NCBI GenBank assembly: GCA_016081115.2
Contig: JABTTQ020003464.1
Coordinates: forward strand, 372,001 to 436,000
Length of the DNA: 64,000 nucleotides
From: Rehmannia glutinosa
Lineage: Eukaryota > Streptophyta > Magnoliopsida > Lamiales > Orobanchaceae
Direction of reading: 5' to 3'
Part shown: positions 50,145-61,140 of the stretch, in pieces
How the letters are laid out: every line of letters starts with the position of its first letter
How positions within the stretch are numbered: the first letter of the stretch is position 1
Made by a program: the position numbers and the translations under genes
The notes under the pieces: generated by a model
The model's database searches: none
What the model saw: only the letters and a program-made list of their open reading frames with translations
Told to the model about the DNA's origin: nothing

Positions 50145-52249
50145 TTAGCCTTTATCCCTACTAACTTGCATCCTAGTCATCATTATGCATCTTATGGTCT
50201 CAAGCATAGTAATCACCTGGTTTGTCTCTTGCGGGGAGAATCGAGCATTAAAACTCTCACACATGTTATTAAGAAGGATGTCACATTTCGTATGATTACT
50301 AAAATGAGACTGGACCACACTGATTTGGGGTTTTCCCACTAGCCACTTATATGCTTCCTCATCTAAATCTTTCAAAACTTGCATTTTTGCCTTAAATTCT
50401 TCAACTCTTGTTGCCCTAGTCACGCTTATAGAGCATTCTTTATTGATTGTCATGAAAATCCATCCCTTTTGAGGTTGTTGTGTAAATGTCTAACACATAA
50501 CCTATTTTCACCAGGGAATAATTGCTCAAATGCGGTATAAGACCATTTTGCTTGTCACTCATAAAAGTTATTCCCACTTATTTTCAAAGCCTAAAACATT
50601 TTCTAGCAATGACAAGAACCAGAACCATGAATCCTTATTTTCATTCTCAACTATTGCTAAGCTATTGAAACATTTGGTTATTGGGATCAACCCCAATCGC
50701 GAGTCAACAATTGGCCACCTTGAGGCCCCTTCGTAAAAACACCCATCCACTCCTATCACCTTTCTACAAAATTTAAAACCTTTCCATCCACTCATATCAC
50801 CTTTCTACAAAATTTAAAACCTTTCTTACAAGCATCAAAGCATATATACAACCTCAAAAACCTAGACTACTCGGACTCAACATCACAATCGGACAAATTC
50901 AACACCACACTTGAACCTAGATCTTCTTAACAACCCTAGACAATAATCCCTTATTTTGCTAAATTGATCGATCCACAGTCCCCTCAATAAGTTGTTTTGC
51001 TTTCATTTTAGCTATATAGCTTGTTGCTTGGAAACATTAGCCTTAAGTGTCTTTGCATATCTCATTCCTAAATTCATTGGTTCCTAATTTAGGATATCTT
51101 TGATTTTTTTCATGAAAGTCTTCCCAATCCAATCAGACTTGATGCTAGGGTTGTTATAGTTCCAAGAACACTTAGAGTGCTTTGGGTTATACCCTTTCAA
51201 TTGCCATGATTTATCATTTTGTATTGGGCAACATAGGGATACCATTCACAACCATCTTTCCTACAGATTGCTCTCAACCTTCTTTTGTCATTCCTATCAA
51301 AACTAATCCCCATCTCCCTTCTCACACAAAAGGTTTGAATGACATCTTTAGCTTCTAACTTTTAACTGAAAACCATACCCAATTTTAATTCAGGATTCTT
51401 ATCAGTTTTGTGGTTATGCTTTGGATATTTCATACCACTTTCCTCATCAGAACCTACCACGCTATCAAAATCACCACTACCTCGAGGATCTTCTTCACCA
51501 TCCTCCTCCATACTAGCAAGAACATCATCACTCACATATACATTTTGAAATAATTTCCCTTTGCCAATACCATCAAACTCAACACGAGGATCAACATATT
51601 CATTAAATAACCTATCATTCCCCTCCATATCATAATCTGAATCATTAAACTCATCAAAATATGAGCAATCAGAAAAGTCATCATTATTGACACTTGGATT
51701 CTGTTCTTGCTCATTATCAAGAAATGAGAAATCAAGCATAAAGTCATCATCAATTTGCAGATTTGAATACAAGAATCCTGTGTTGACAGTGGAATCTAAA
51801 TGTTCTAAGAACATTTCTACCTCTCTCTTGTTATGCACTATGGAATTCACTATCTCATATGCCCTCTATCACGATCAATAACCTTACTACCCATATGTAA
51901 ACTATGCCCAAATTGATACCACACCTTAATTTTTTCACTATTATAACCTAATTGTTCAATAAAGTCTTTCAACTCAATCATCCCAAACATTTCCCCACCA
52001 ACCCTATCAAAATAATCAATGAACTCCCGGATAATGTTTAACGAGGTTCATATTTCAAGACACCAACATGATTAATCTTTAAAGTAAATAGAGTGACATC
52101 ATTTACAGGATCTACTACAAAAGAAAAATAAAACAAAATCACATTTTTGCCTAAAACATTACAAAACAGAAACAAAAACAAAAAAAGATCACATTTTCGA
52201 AGGACATACCATAACTGGGCTTTGAATCATCCTTACTTCGTCTGGCCAT
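50145..52249 (-). pseudogene. Decayed MuDR/MULE transposase
   Basis: Minus-strand pieces in order: a possible first exon 52249-52210 (MARRSKDDSKPSY, then GT); a PB1-like N-terminal domain (about 52030-51850) with IELKDFIEQLGY and VWYQFGHSL; an acidic linker frame 51850-51362; a MuDR-type DNA-binding segment (51310-51100) with DKRRLRAICRKDGCEWY and then, after a frame change, HSKCSWNYNN; the DDE transposase core fragment (50795-50568) with VIGVDGCFYEG and IVENENKDSWFWFL; and the region with KCDILLNNMCESFNARF (50453-50145). Several stops and shifts interrupt it. A C-terminal SWIM zinc finger was not seen. It probably makes no active transposase. Confidence 0.88.
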
Positions 52250-52499
52250 CGAAGCTGCTCAAATTTCGTAAGTCCGTTCCTCCAACTTGCGATTTTCGCA
52301 AAATTTAGGATTCTAAAAATTGAATTCAAACACTAAATTGAGGTTGTATGAGGATATGTGACTAAATTGAAGTAAAAAGCTGGAAGAAATTTGATGAATT
52401 TTGTGATTGATTTTGGAAATTAAGGCTTTCAAATTTAGGGCTTATCGAATTTGGGGGACAGGAACAGTGACCGATTAATTAGGTTTTCTATATTTTTTT

Positions 52500-52668
52500 T
52501 ACCTGCTACAGTGGGTAATCCGTTTGTTTTGGACGGCCGTTTAACGTTTTGTATGGATTTTGATTAACGTCGTCAATCTTGGATATCAATATTGATTAAG
52601 TAGAAAACAATTGGTACTAAAATCGAAATGACAAAGTAAATTTAGGGTATGAAAAGTGAAATTATCCC
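52500..52668 (-). repeat. Right terminal inverted repeat of MULE
   Basis: Reverse complement of 48916-49080, ending ATGAAAAGTGAAATTATCCC immediately before the TATTATTAA duplication. It lies only about 230 bp upstream of the SERINC start codon, so it may overlap that gene's promoter. Confidence 0.88.
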
Positions 52669-52898
52669 TATTATTAATTTGTCAATTTTTGTAGATTATT
52701 ATGACATGTTAGCAAGCAAAAATATAATGAAAACCCAAAACTGGAAAACCAATCATGATCTAGCCAGAGCATTCTAGTTTATTTCCGATTGTTTTTAGCT
52801 TATCATCGTTGAATAATTTGATCGATACACCAAACCCCAGCTTCCCATTTTGCCTCGTTCACACCATCATCAGCTGGAGAGAAAGACAGAGAGAAACG

Positions 52899-55800
52899 AT
52901 GTCGTGTTTGGCGTCGTGCTGTGCGTCTTTGACATGCGGGCTCTGCACATCGGTGGCGTCTGGCATAACAAAGCGCTCTGCAAGAATTGCTTACTGCGGG
53001 ATGTTTGGCGTTTCTTTAATTGTTTCTTGGATTCTCAGAGAAGTCGCTGAACCTCTCCTTAAGCACTTTTCCTGTAAGTTTAACAAAGACACATATGAAC
53101 AAATAAAAATGAAAAATCTGTTCTTGAGTGAGATTTATGGGCTTGGAGATGTATAATTGGTGGTTTTAGATTTTTTTGGAATTTTGTGAAGTGGGATCGT
53201 TTTATTATTTACCAATCTGTTCTCTTTGTTGATACATATCATCTGTTGACTTTATCTATTTTGTTTACTTATTTGTTTTTTTTTTCTTTGGCTGTGTATG
53301 ATGTATGAACTAGGGTTATGGGCTTACAGGTGTTCGACGATGGCTATTTTTGAAGTCCTGTTTGGAATAGAAAAACTTTTGATGCTTTTATGTGCTTTTG
53401 GTGGTTTGTGGCTTTTGTGTCTTGACTGTTTGCTATATTTGTACATTGATTGTTTAAATTAAAGATTGTCTCCACTTTCTCCACTCAGAGTATTACCACA
53501 GCTGAGACTCTGTCATGGATTTGGTTTACAGGGATAAATACTTCAGACAACCTCCCAAAGGAATGGTTTCAAATGCAAGCGGTTCTTCGTGTCAGCTTGG
53601 GGAATTTCTTGTTCTTCGGAATATTAGCTGTCATAATGATTGGTGTGAAGGATCAAAATGACAAGCGTGATTCTTTGCATCACGGTGGATGGATTGCCAA
53701 GATGTTGATTTGGGCTTTGCTAATCACCCTCATGTTTTTCCTTCCCAATGTCGTCATAACAGTATATGGTCAGTCCTGTGCCCGTATTTGAAAATATGTT
53801 CTGTAGAATTCCTTTGCTGAACCTGAAAGCTTAACTCTTTTTATGAGATAGATGTTCTTGTATGCACATTTTCACATTGTTTTGCATTCCGGTAGATTTA
53901 TTTAAGGAGCAATTCTTGGTTTCTGAGTAGTATCTGAAAAAACGAATGAGCTCACCCCAGCAACTTCCTTGTAGTTTGTTCATATCTCAGATAAAATAAT
54001 ATGCTTTATTAACTTAGTGATTCTTGTGCTACTAAGACATCATAGTGGTTTACAAAGTCTTAACCTATTAAAGGTAAGTAAAAAATTATCTTCTGCTTAA
54101 GTGATCCTGGTTCTGTTGTCTGTGATGTGGTAAACTATTGACTATTGAGTGAGAATCACTTGGTAACCTAGTGTTAAGGCGTTCGTAAAATTCCGGCACG
54201 GTTTGATTCCCACCTCCCTCCCCTCTCAGGATTTGTACTCAGAAAAGAAACCAAAAAAAAAAAAAAAGATTGACTATTGAGCAAGAATTACTTCGGATTT
54301 CTGATATAATGTGCGCATAACAATCCCAACTAGGAAAAATCTATATCAGTTTCTGTTGGTTAGCATCAATACAAAAAAGTATAATGTTCACTAAACCTTG
54401 CATTGAACCCTTTTGACATTTAAAAGATAGCATTACCTTATATAATTTGTGTGTCACTGGATCAAGTGTGGTATTTCATAGGCTGAAATTTGTCTTGATT
54501 AACTTTTGACAAACTTATTGTGCATGTAGGAGTACTTTCAAAGTTTGGGGCTGGTCTGTTCTTGTTGGTCCAAGTTATAATATTGTTAGATGCCACACAT
54601 TCATGGAATGATTCATGGGTTGCTAAAGATGAGCAGAAGTGGTAGGCTCCAATTTATATTTTTTTCTTTATTCTTCGTGTGGTTTAAGTGATTGATTACA
54701 TTTTCTGTGCTATTTTCAGGTACCTTGCCTTGCTTGTTGTGTCAGTAGCATGCTATCTTGCAACATTTACATTTTCTGGAATTCTGTTCATCTGGTTCAA
54801 TCCTTCTGGGCACGACTGTGGTCTTAACGTCTTTTTCCTTGTGATGACCATGATTCTTGCTTTCCTTTTTGCTGTCATCGCATTACATCCCAAGGTAATA
54901 ACTATAGATCTCATTAAATGTGTGCATAATAACGAGAGAACCTCTTTTCTTTTTTTTTCGTGCAATAGGTTGTTTGGATAGCAAGTATTTTGGGTGTTCA
55001 TTTCGGACTAGATAGGGATGAATAAATTTTTTGTTCAGTTTAGATTTTGTTAAGAGAGTAAAGATACTCGGGCTCTGAAACGATAAATAAGTTGTTAATA
55101 TAGTCACCAACTGCTTAGTGGTTAGACCATTCTGCACTACTGTGGTATTTTCACTTGTGAATAAACCGGTGTTCTGATGTATTATATAAACAGATTGTTA
55201 GAATGAGCTAGGGCAACTTATAGAGGTCAAAGATCTTTCTTCTTGTGTAGACATGTCATTTTCTCATGAAACTCTTAGCAGAATCTCATGAGCGTCCACC
55301 AGCTCTAAGGTGAACCATGCAAACCACAAAAGCAAACATAATAGCTATTGTAATGGGTTAGGCTGTTCACCTTTCGTTTACAGAATTTATTGTCTTGATA
55401 AATATTGATTTTTGTCCATCACACGGTTGGGCTTGTGTTCCTTTTCGAATCTGCATGATTATGCTTGCATCTGGAGTTTGTCAGTGCCCAGCTTTTAAGC
55501 TTGTGGCATTGGGATCTTGAAATTGATATTCTTGAAAACTTAAGGAACAATTACAAATACTACCCTTGAGGTTTAGCCTAATTACAAAAAGAGTCGGTTA
55601 TCTTACAAAATTACAAATACTCTATTGACATATGTTTTCCATTTTACAAATTGCACCTATTGAGGGGGGTATTTGTAAGACAAATACGAACCTCAAGAGG
55701 GTATTTGTCATACCTCTAGAGGTATTTGTAATTTTAAAAGATTACTGGATTTTTTTATAACCAAGCTAAACTCATGGGTAGTTTTTGTAATTATCTCGAA

Positions 55801-57918
55801 AATAAATAGAATTTGCCTTTAACTCCCCCCCCCACCCCGTTCTAAGGCCCAAATCCATACCGCAGCATGAATTCTGTTTAGTTTAAGTTGACATTTTCAT
55901 TTAATTTTGGTTTTGAAATTTCTTTTAAACTTGTCGAGGGACTAGTTGCATAACTACTGGGTGAAGCTTGTTATTTTTCAGCACTGACAATGAGCTTTAT
56001 CATTTAATTTAGACCCGGGTAACTGGTGATTTCAACAGGTTAATGGCAGCCTCTTGCCTGCTTCTGTGATATCCGTTTATTGTGCTTATGTTTGTTATAC
56101 CGGTCTCTCTAGTGAACCTCGAGATTATGTCTGCAATGGTCTTCACAACAAGTCCAAAGCTGTATCAACGAGCACCCTTATTCTTGGGATGCTTACAACA
56201 GTCCTTTCTGTTCTATATTCTGCACTTCGCGCTGGATCATCAACCACCTTCTTATCCCCTCCGTCTTCGCCTAGAGCAGGTACTTTAATTGGTGCAATAT
56301 CTTTTCGAATATTCTTGGTTTCTCATATTCTTGTTAGTCTCTTTTTTCTTTTTCTTTTTACTTTTTCTTTTGCATTTACCCAATTAGACATGTGTTTCGA
56401 GGTTTAAAGATGGAACCACTATTGGAAACATTATTGGTTGCACAAACATTAGAAATAAACCCCATTCCCAACTACGGTGGAGTGCTTTGTTTTATCCTTT
56501 TTCCCTTTCTATCCCCATGTCAAACTTAAATATAAAAGTAATCTGGAATCATAAACTCTGGAATTAGCATTTTATGTCAATTGATTAAGAAGACAGATGA
56601 TTGACTATTCTGCCTGCTTGGTCAAGGTCAACATCCTAGTCGTACACCATCATCAGCTCTCAAAGTCCATGTCATATTTAGTTTGGTTGTACCAGCCAAA
56701 GATAGACAAAAAAATGGGGATAATTATAAAAACTGCCCCTAAAGTTTAACCTAATTATAAAAACAAATCCAGCTATCTTTTAAAATTACAAACACCCCCT
56801 TGAGTTTGTATTTGTTTTACAAATTTCCCCAATCAATAGACACAATTTGTGAAACAAAATCATATATCAAGGGCGTATTTGTAATTTTGAAAGATAACTG
56901 CGTTCGTTGTATGATTAGGCTAAACCTCAAGGGTAGTATTTTAATTATTTTGAAAGAACTGATGGATTTTTGTCCATAAAAAGTGTTCATTACTTACGCC
57001 TTCCGGAGCTTATTTTTCGAACAAAATCAACACAAAGAGGTCTTTCTTATTTTTTTTTTTTAGTTCGATTGTTGGCACACCCTTCTTTTAGATAAAGGAA
57101 GTTCCTGACTTGTGGTCTCTCTCTCACTCTATATAATATATATATATAATAGAATAGAGAAAGAAGAGAGAGAAAGAAAGATTCCTTACATTATGTGTAA
57201 TGTAGTAATTATCTTTTTCAATTGGGAGAGATGGCTGAGTGGACTAAAGCGTCGGATTGCTAATCCGTTGTACGAGTTATTCGTACCAAGGGTTCGAATC
57301 CCTCTCTTTCCGCTTCCGTTGATGACTTGATTTGTTTATTTTTTTAAAATTTGAAAATCTTAGTTAAACATGTGGAATAGATAAAATCCTAAGAAAATTT
57401 GAAAATGAACCAAGGAAAACCTTTTGGATTTTATTCTTCACGTCCAGGATTATGCCCCGGATCATTAGATAGGAATCCAAAGATAAAGACAGAAACAAAA
57501 AATATCACTACGGTATAAACGAAGAGTTTCAGAGTAAGCATTACACTTTCTAAAAAACCTTTTTCGATAGAAATACTTGCGACACAATTGTTTGCTAAGT
57601 TGTGGAAACATTCTATTCACAGGTGACAAGAAGCCTCTTCTTGAGTCGGACGAGCTGGAATCTGGTAAAGGGAAGAACGAAACAGAAGCACGACCAGTTA
57701 GTTACTCGTACACATTCTTCCATCTGATATTTGCTCTGGCCAGCATGTACTCAGCCATGCTTCTTTCGGGATGGACCAGTAATTCTGAGAACCCCGACCT
57801 CATAGATGTTGGTTGGACGTCAGTTTGGGTTCGCATATGCACTGAGTGGGTCACCGCTGGGCTGTATATTTGGTCCCTCGTGGCTCCATTGCTCTTTCCT
57901 GACCGTGAATTCTATTAA
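52899..57918 (+). CDS. Serine incorporator (SERINC/TMS) membrane protein
   Basis: Six exons with GT-AG borders: 52899-53073, 53532-53768, 54530-54641, 54720-54894, 56039-56279, 57623-57918; 411 residues, the usual plant length. Starts MSCLASCCASLTCGLC, typical of the family, and contains VLRVSLGNFLFFGILAVIM, RDSLHHGGWIAKML, LLDATHSWNDSWV, CGLNVFFLVMTM, and near the end YSYTFFHLIFALASMYSAML and LLSGWTS. About ten membrane segments are visible. SERINC proteins are multipass endomembrane and plasma-membrane proteins, linked to serine incorporation into lipids and, more recently, to lipid scrambling; the plant role is little known. All exons are in frame with no damage. Introns 2, 4 and 5 carry a SINE, MITEs and plastid DNA, respectively. 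The upstream MULE end lies within 231 bp. Confidence 0.95.
54162..54268 (+). mobile_element. SINE with 25-bp flanking repeat, in SERINC intron 2
   Basis: The body starts GGTAACCTAGTGTTAAGGC (box-A-like) and contains CGGTTTGATTCCC (box B), followed by an A-run of about 15. It is flanked by 25-bp direct repeats starting ATTGACTATTGAG at 54137-54161 and 54269-54293 with three mismatches. All are features of a tRNA-derived SINE. Confidence 0.85.
55543..55797. mobile_element. Palindromic MITE (family A), in SERINC intron 4
   Basis: Begins GGAACAATTACAAATACTACCC and ends GGGTAGTTTTTGTAATTATC; inner halves TTGAGGTTTAGCC and AAGCTAAACTCATGGG pair. Fully intronic. Confidence 0.75.
56716..56952. mobile_element. 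Palindromic MITE (family A), in SERINC intron 5
   Basis: Starts GGGGATAATTATAAAAACTGCCCC and ends GGGTAGTATTTTAATTATTT; inner halves TAAAGTTTAACC and GGCTAAACCTCAAGGG pair. It abuts the plastid-derived insert. Confidence 0.75.
57225..57312 (+). tRNA. trnS-GCU: Plastid-type tRNA-Ser (GCU), nuclear copy
   Basis: 88 nt, class II with a long variable arm. The acceptor stem GGAGAGA pairs with TCTTTCC, with G as discriminator. D arm has TGGCTGAGTGGACTAAAGC, the anticodon loop is TTGCTAA with GCT at 57259-57261, and the T loop is TTCGAAT. It is nearly identical to chloroplast trnS-GCU. The T-stem shows one A-C mismatch (AAGGG against CCCTC) where plastid copies normally have G-C, a sign of decay. 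It is embedded in an intron without a plastid promoter, so it is probably not expressed as a plastid tRNA. Confidence 0.9.
57431..57541 (-). pseudogene. psbI: Nuclear copy of chloroplast psbI, frame intact
   Basis: A 36-codon frame with intact start and stop, the normal psbI length. It encodes MLTLKLFVYTVVIFF, then a short hydrophobic stretch, and ends NDPGHNPGREE. PsbI is a one-helix subunit of photosystem II. From memory, plastid copies have Arg where this has His (NDPGRNPGREE), a CpG-to-CpA change. It lacks a plastid transit peptide and sits antisense in a SERINC intron, so I class it as a NUPT relic rather than a working gene. Confidence 0.9.
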
Positions 57919-58234
57919 ACCTCGAGTTTTTAAATACTGATAAACGAGCTTTAAGCAGTCGATAGTTCTTGTGATGTATTATGGGTAATGTGGTAGCGAA
58001 GTGATGTAGTAGTCGAATGTATAGTTCAATGTATTATAGCTTTATTTGGTTTGGGAATAATAATATAATGTGTTACATATGCAAGAAGTTGCCAATATTT
58101 GTATCTGAATTTCATATAGCATTTCTGTGTATTTGTATGTTGTTCCAGATCTAGTTTGGTGGGACTCAATTAATCCTCGTATCGATTGTACGAATAATTA
58201 ATATTAAGTTAATTAATGTTGGTTTCGGAGTTTT
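57919..58234. other. 3' flank of SERINC
   Basis: Likely 3' UTR, with AATAATAATATAATGTG about 140 bases after the stop as a possible polyadenylation region. No other feature seen. Confidence 0.4.
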
Positions 58235-60068
58235 TTTTTTGTTGGAAAATCGGACAGAGTAACAAGTCAAAATGATAAAGTCGAGTTGAGAATTAGATTC
58301 TCTTTCTGCAAGATGAAATTGTCCCGTACAAGTGCTCACGGTTCTAGGCAATTGTCTCATAAGATACGACGACCTTCGAATTTAAGTTTGGAGCACTACA
58401 AAACTTATATTCCAACGAAAAAAATATTGCTTCAATACTCTTGAATTACAGAATGAAGAAGACGAGACAATATGTAGATTTTTACTATTGAATAGTGTGA
58501 AAAATGAGCATAGGTAGGGGTGTTAATTTGGGTTGGATCCGGGTTCGCGAGGTTCGCGTGTCGAAACTTGATCGACCGGATCTGACCTGTTTAATTATTC
58601 GTGTCAGAATCTTGAACCCGGACCCGACTTGCTTATTTTACAGGTAACCCGGACCCGGCTCGCTTAACCTGTCTAATAAAATTATTTTAATATATATTAA
58701 TAGTTTTAACTGAATAAATTTATTTTTTTTCAAAATCAATCACTATCATACACTATTCGATCAATAAACAATTTTACAATTCACAACATACAAAAAAAAA
58801 TAACATAATTGCATAAATAACATAACATACTAATCATATTTTGAGGACAATATTCAAAATGACATGCATAATAATAACAAATACATAATTAAGGAGGTTT
58901 TATCATTTGAGTTTTAAAGATATGTCTTGTTTGTTGTTTTTTCTTGCAATTAGTTATTTACTTAAATTTTTTTTTAAATTCACAAACGGGTTAGACGAGT
59001 CATAGTAGGTTGACCCGGACCCAACCTGTTAATTGGCAGGTTAGTCGGGTCCGACCCAATTTCGACCAGGACCCATGAAGCCTAGACCCATACCCATTAA
59101 TTTTGTGTTAGGTTCGTGTCGGGTTTGCGTGTCGGGTCCTAAATTGACACCCCTAGTCATAGGGGGTTCTATTTATGAAATTTTGGGTGCCCCTTCAGAT
59201 TGGGTGCAACCCGGATTGATCTTGACTGCTAGAATGTCTCTTCTAATCAACATTCGTGATCTAGTGGTCTAGATTGCACCACTCTAATGGTTCACAACCC
59301 ACATTGGATAGACGTGTCCAATCATGGCGCCTAGCGAATGGATTGTTAGATTGTGATTGTGCCTCGACTAATGGTGTGATCGTGATTGCACCACTCTAAT
59401 GGTTCACAACCCCCTCTGATCTCATGCTTTACAACCTACATTAGACAGACGTGTTCAGTCATGGCGCCCAGCGAACAGACACGTCATCGAGCCAGTTAGC
59501 GCAAATCCGCTTGCCACATGACGATTTGCCAAGTTACTGCCAAAGATTTGTCCTACCACGTCATCGAGTCAGTCAGCGCCAATCCACTCGCAACATGACG
59601 ATTCTGCCAAGTTAGTGCCAATGAGTTGTCCTCCCATGTCATCAAGCCATTGGACCAAATCCTGGTTCAATTTATCAGAAGATGCAAAGTGCGTCTCTAA
59701 AGAGCCTAATGCCACAAGTACAACGTGCTCGGGTTCGAACTGTGCTATGCACCGTCCTCGGTGTCACTTGAACTAGCTCAAAGCTATTCAAAATCAACTT
59801 GGTCCACTCGGATGCAAACCTTGCTCTATGTTTCTAGTGTAGGGTGTGACTATTTACATTTATACACTTTCATATTTCCATATGAAAGTGCAATTAAGTG
59901 GCTAACAATATGTAATAATTTCTCATACACCTGAAATTGGTTTTGAGAAAAAAATTAAATGTTGATCTCATCTACTCACAACATAGATATCTAATTTATT
60001 TCCATTTTACAGAAATAGAATCCACTTAAATAATTGGTCAAAGTTGGGTCCAAACCCATTTCCAATTA
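58235..60068 (-). repeat. Solo-LTR-like Copia remnant, interrupted
   Basis: Blocks match the LTRs at 31205-32117 and 34050-34990 in the same orientation: GTGCTCACGGTTCTAGGC..TACGACGACCTTCGAATTTAAG near 58330-58390, the cell GGGGGTTCTATTTATGAAATTTTGGGTGCCCC near 59162, and AATTGGTCAAAGTTGGGTCCAAACCC near 60030-60060. No internal region is present. A MITE splits it at 58515-59156. Confidence 0.6.
58515..59156. mobile_element. MITE built on GGGT/ACCC-rich ends
   Basis: The left end TAGGGGTGTTAATTTGGG is mirrored by CCTAAATTGACACCCCTA at the right. Inner inverted blocks (CCGGACCCGGCT against the ACCCGGACCCAACC-type strand) continue the pairing. A TA flank on both sides is compatible with a TA target duplication. 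The centre is AT-rich with no coding signal. Confidence 0.7.
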
Positions 60069-60810
60069 GATTGCGAAATCCCCACGGGAGCCATCCCTAT
60101 TGGTACCCATATAATGGGATGAGGAATCCCCGATAATTCGGGATTGGGATGGGATTCTCGCTTCTATAAACCAAAGATGGGACGGGAATGATATTTATAT
60201 CCTCGTTCCATCCTTGACCCCATTCATGTCCCTATCTAGATAAAACGGGGATCTTCGTCTCCATCCCACTCCCGAATATATATTACATTTATCTATTATT
60301 AATATTAGTTATATTTATAATATTTTATTATATTAATTCTAAAAACTAAACCCTTAAGTCTTTATGATTTACTTGTTCTCATTCTTTCTTTTAGAAATTA
60401 GAGATTTTTGTTATTTTTATTTATTCTAATCATTATTATTTTAAGTAATTTGTTTTGCATAATTTTTTATTAATAAACGTGAAATAGGGAACTTGATTCT
60501 CCACGAGGACCCGTTTCTCAAATGAGGAATATTCATCCTCGTCTCAGATACCCAAAGCAAAGAATAGTACATGGATGATATTTGAGATGAGCTTTGGGGG
60601 AATCAACCCTATCCCACCCATTGTCATTCCTATTCCCAAAACCATATTCGAAGCAGTTGGTTATATTTTGGTTTCAGTAACTATAGAAATGGAAATTGAT
60701 CTGCATGGGTATTATGTTTTTCAAAAGCATAATGCAATTAACTGATGAATTGAGTTCTTTTCTTACTAAAAATATCTAATTTCATGTATATATTATTTCC
60801 AATTGCATTT
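60069..60810. other. Intergenic with a GGGGAT-rich inverted repeat
   Basis: At about 60075-60270, strings such as GGAATCCCCGATAATTCGGG and GGGATGGGATTCTCG recur, with complementary forms at about 60490-60650, suggesting one long inverted-repeat element. No coding signal. Confidence 0.4.
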
Positions 60811-60814
60811 ACGA

Positions 60815-61140
60815 TGAGGCTATGTACCTAGTGGTAAGGTGGAGGCTCTAAGACTAGAGTTGTCAAGCTCGCCCGACCCGATGCTAGCTTGTCGGGCCAA
60901 AGGAAAACTGGCCGGGCATCAGATGAAATTCCATCGGGGCGCCATTTTGGAGGCCCAAGCTAGCACAACCCATGAAAATCCACATGAAAAGTCGGGCCGA
61001 TAGAGTCGAGCTAGTTTTGACAGCTCTATTTGAGACTAGCAAGTCTTAGGTTCGATTCCTTATTGTTGGCATGTGGGTTGATTTTCCACCCGGTTGCATA
61101 TGTAATAGATTGTTATTTGTTGTTGATTATATTATGATTT
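60815..61140 (+). mobile_element. SINE- or tRNA-derived relic split by a small insertion
   Basis: A box-A-like string CCTAGTGGTAAGGTGG (60827-60842) and box B GGTTCGATTCC (61049-61059) would sit about 35 bases apart if 60858-61032 were removed. That insert has inverted ends (AGTTGTCAAGCTC and GAGCTAGTTTTGACAGCTC) and is flanked by the direct repeat AGACTAG (60851-60857, 61033-61039). Confidence 0.6.

Larger units (their letters stand above)
48916..52668. mobile_element. Mutator-like element (MULE) with GRF cargo gene
   Basis: Long terminal inverted repeats (48916 to about 49080 and about 52500-52668; ends GGGATAATTTCACTTTTCAT) and a perfect 9-bp target duplication are the Mutator signature. 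The interior carries a decayed MuDR-type transposase on the minus strand and an intact spliced GRF zinc-finger gene on the plus strand. The total of 3,753 bp is short for a MULE with a full transposase, consistent with internal loss. Confidence 0.93.
56960..57566. other. Nuclear plastid DNA insert (NUPT) with trnS-GCU and psbI
   Basis: Within SERINC intron 5, a segment carries trnS-GCU (plus) and psbI (minus) in the order and relative orientation found in chloroplast genomes, joined by an AT-rich spacer as in plastids. The core 57225-57541 is certain. The left edge (between about 56953 and 57200) and right edge (57545-57600) are estimates, because plastid and intron spacers are both AT-rich. 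Confidence 0.85.

Noticed and set aside
57112..57330. Plus-strand frame with TATATA start and RIPLFPLPL-like end
   Set aside because: It is the translation of the plastid trnS-GCU gene and its spacer.
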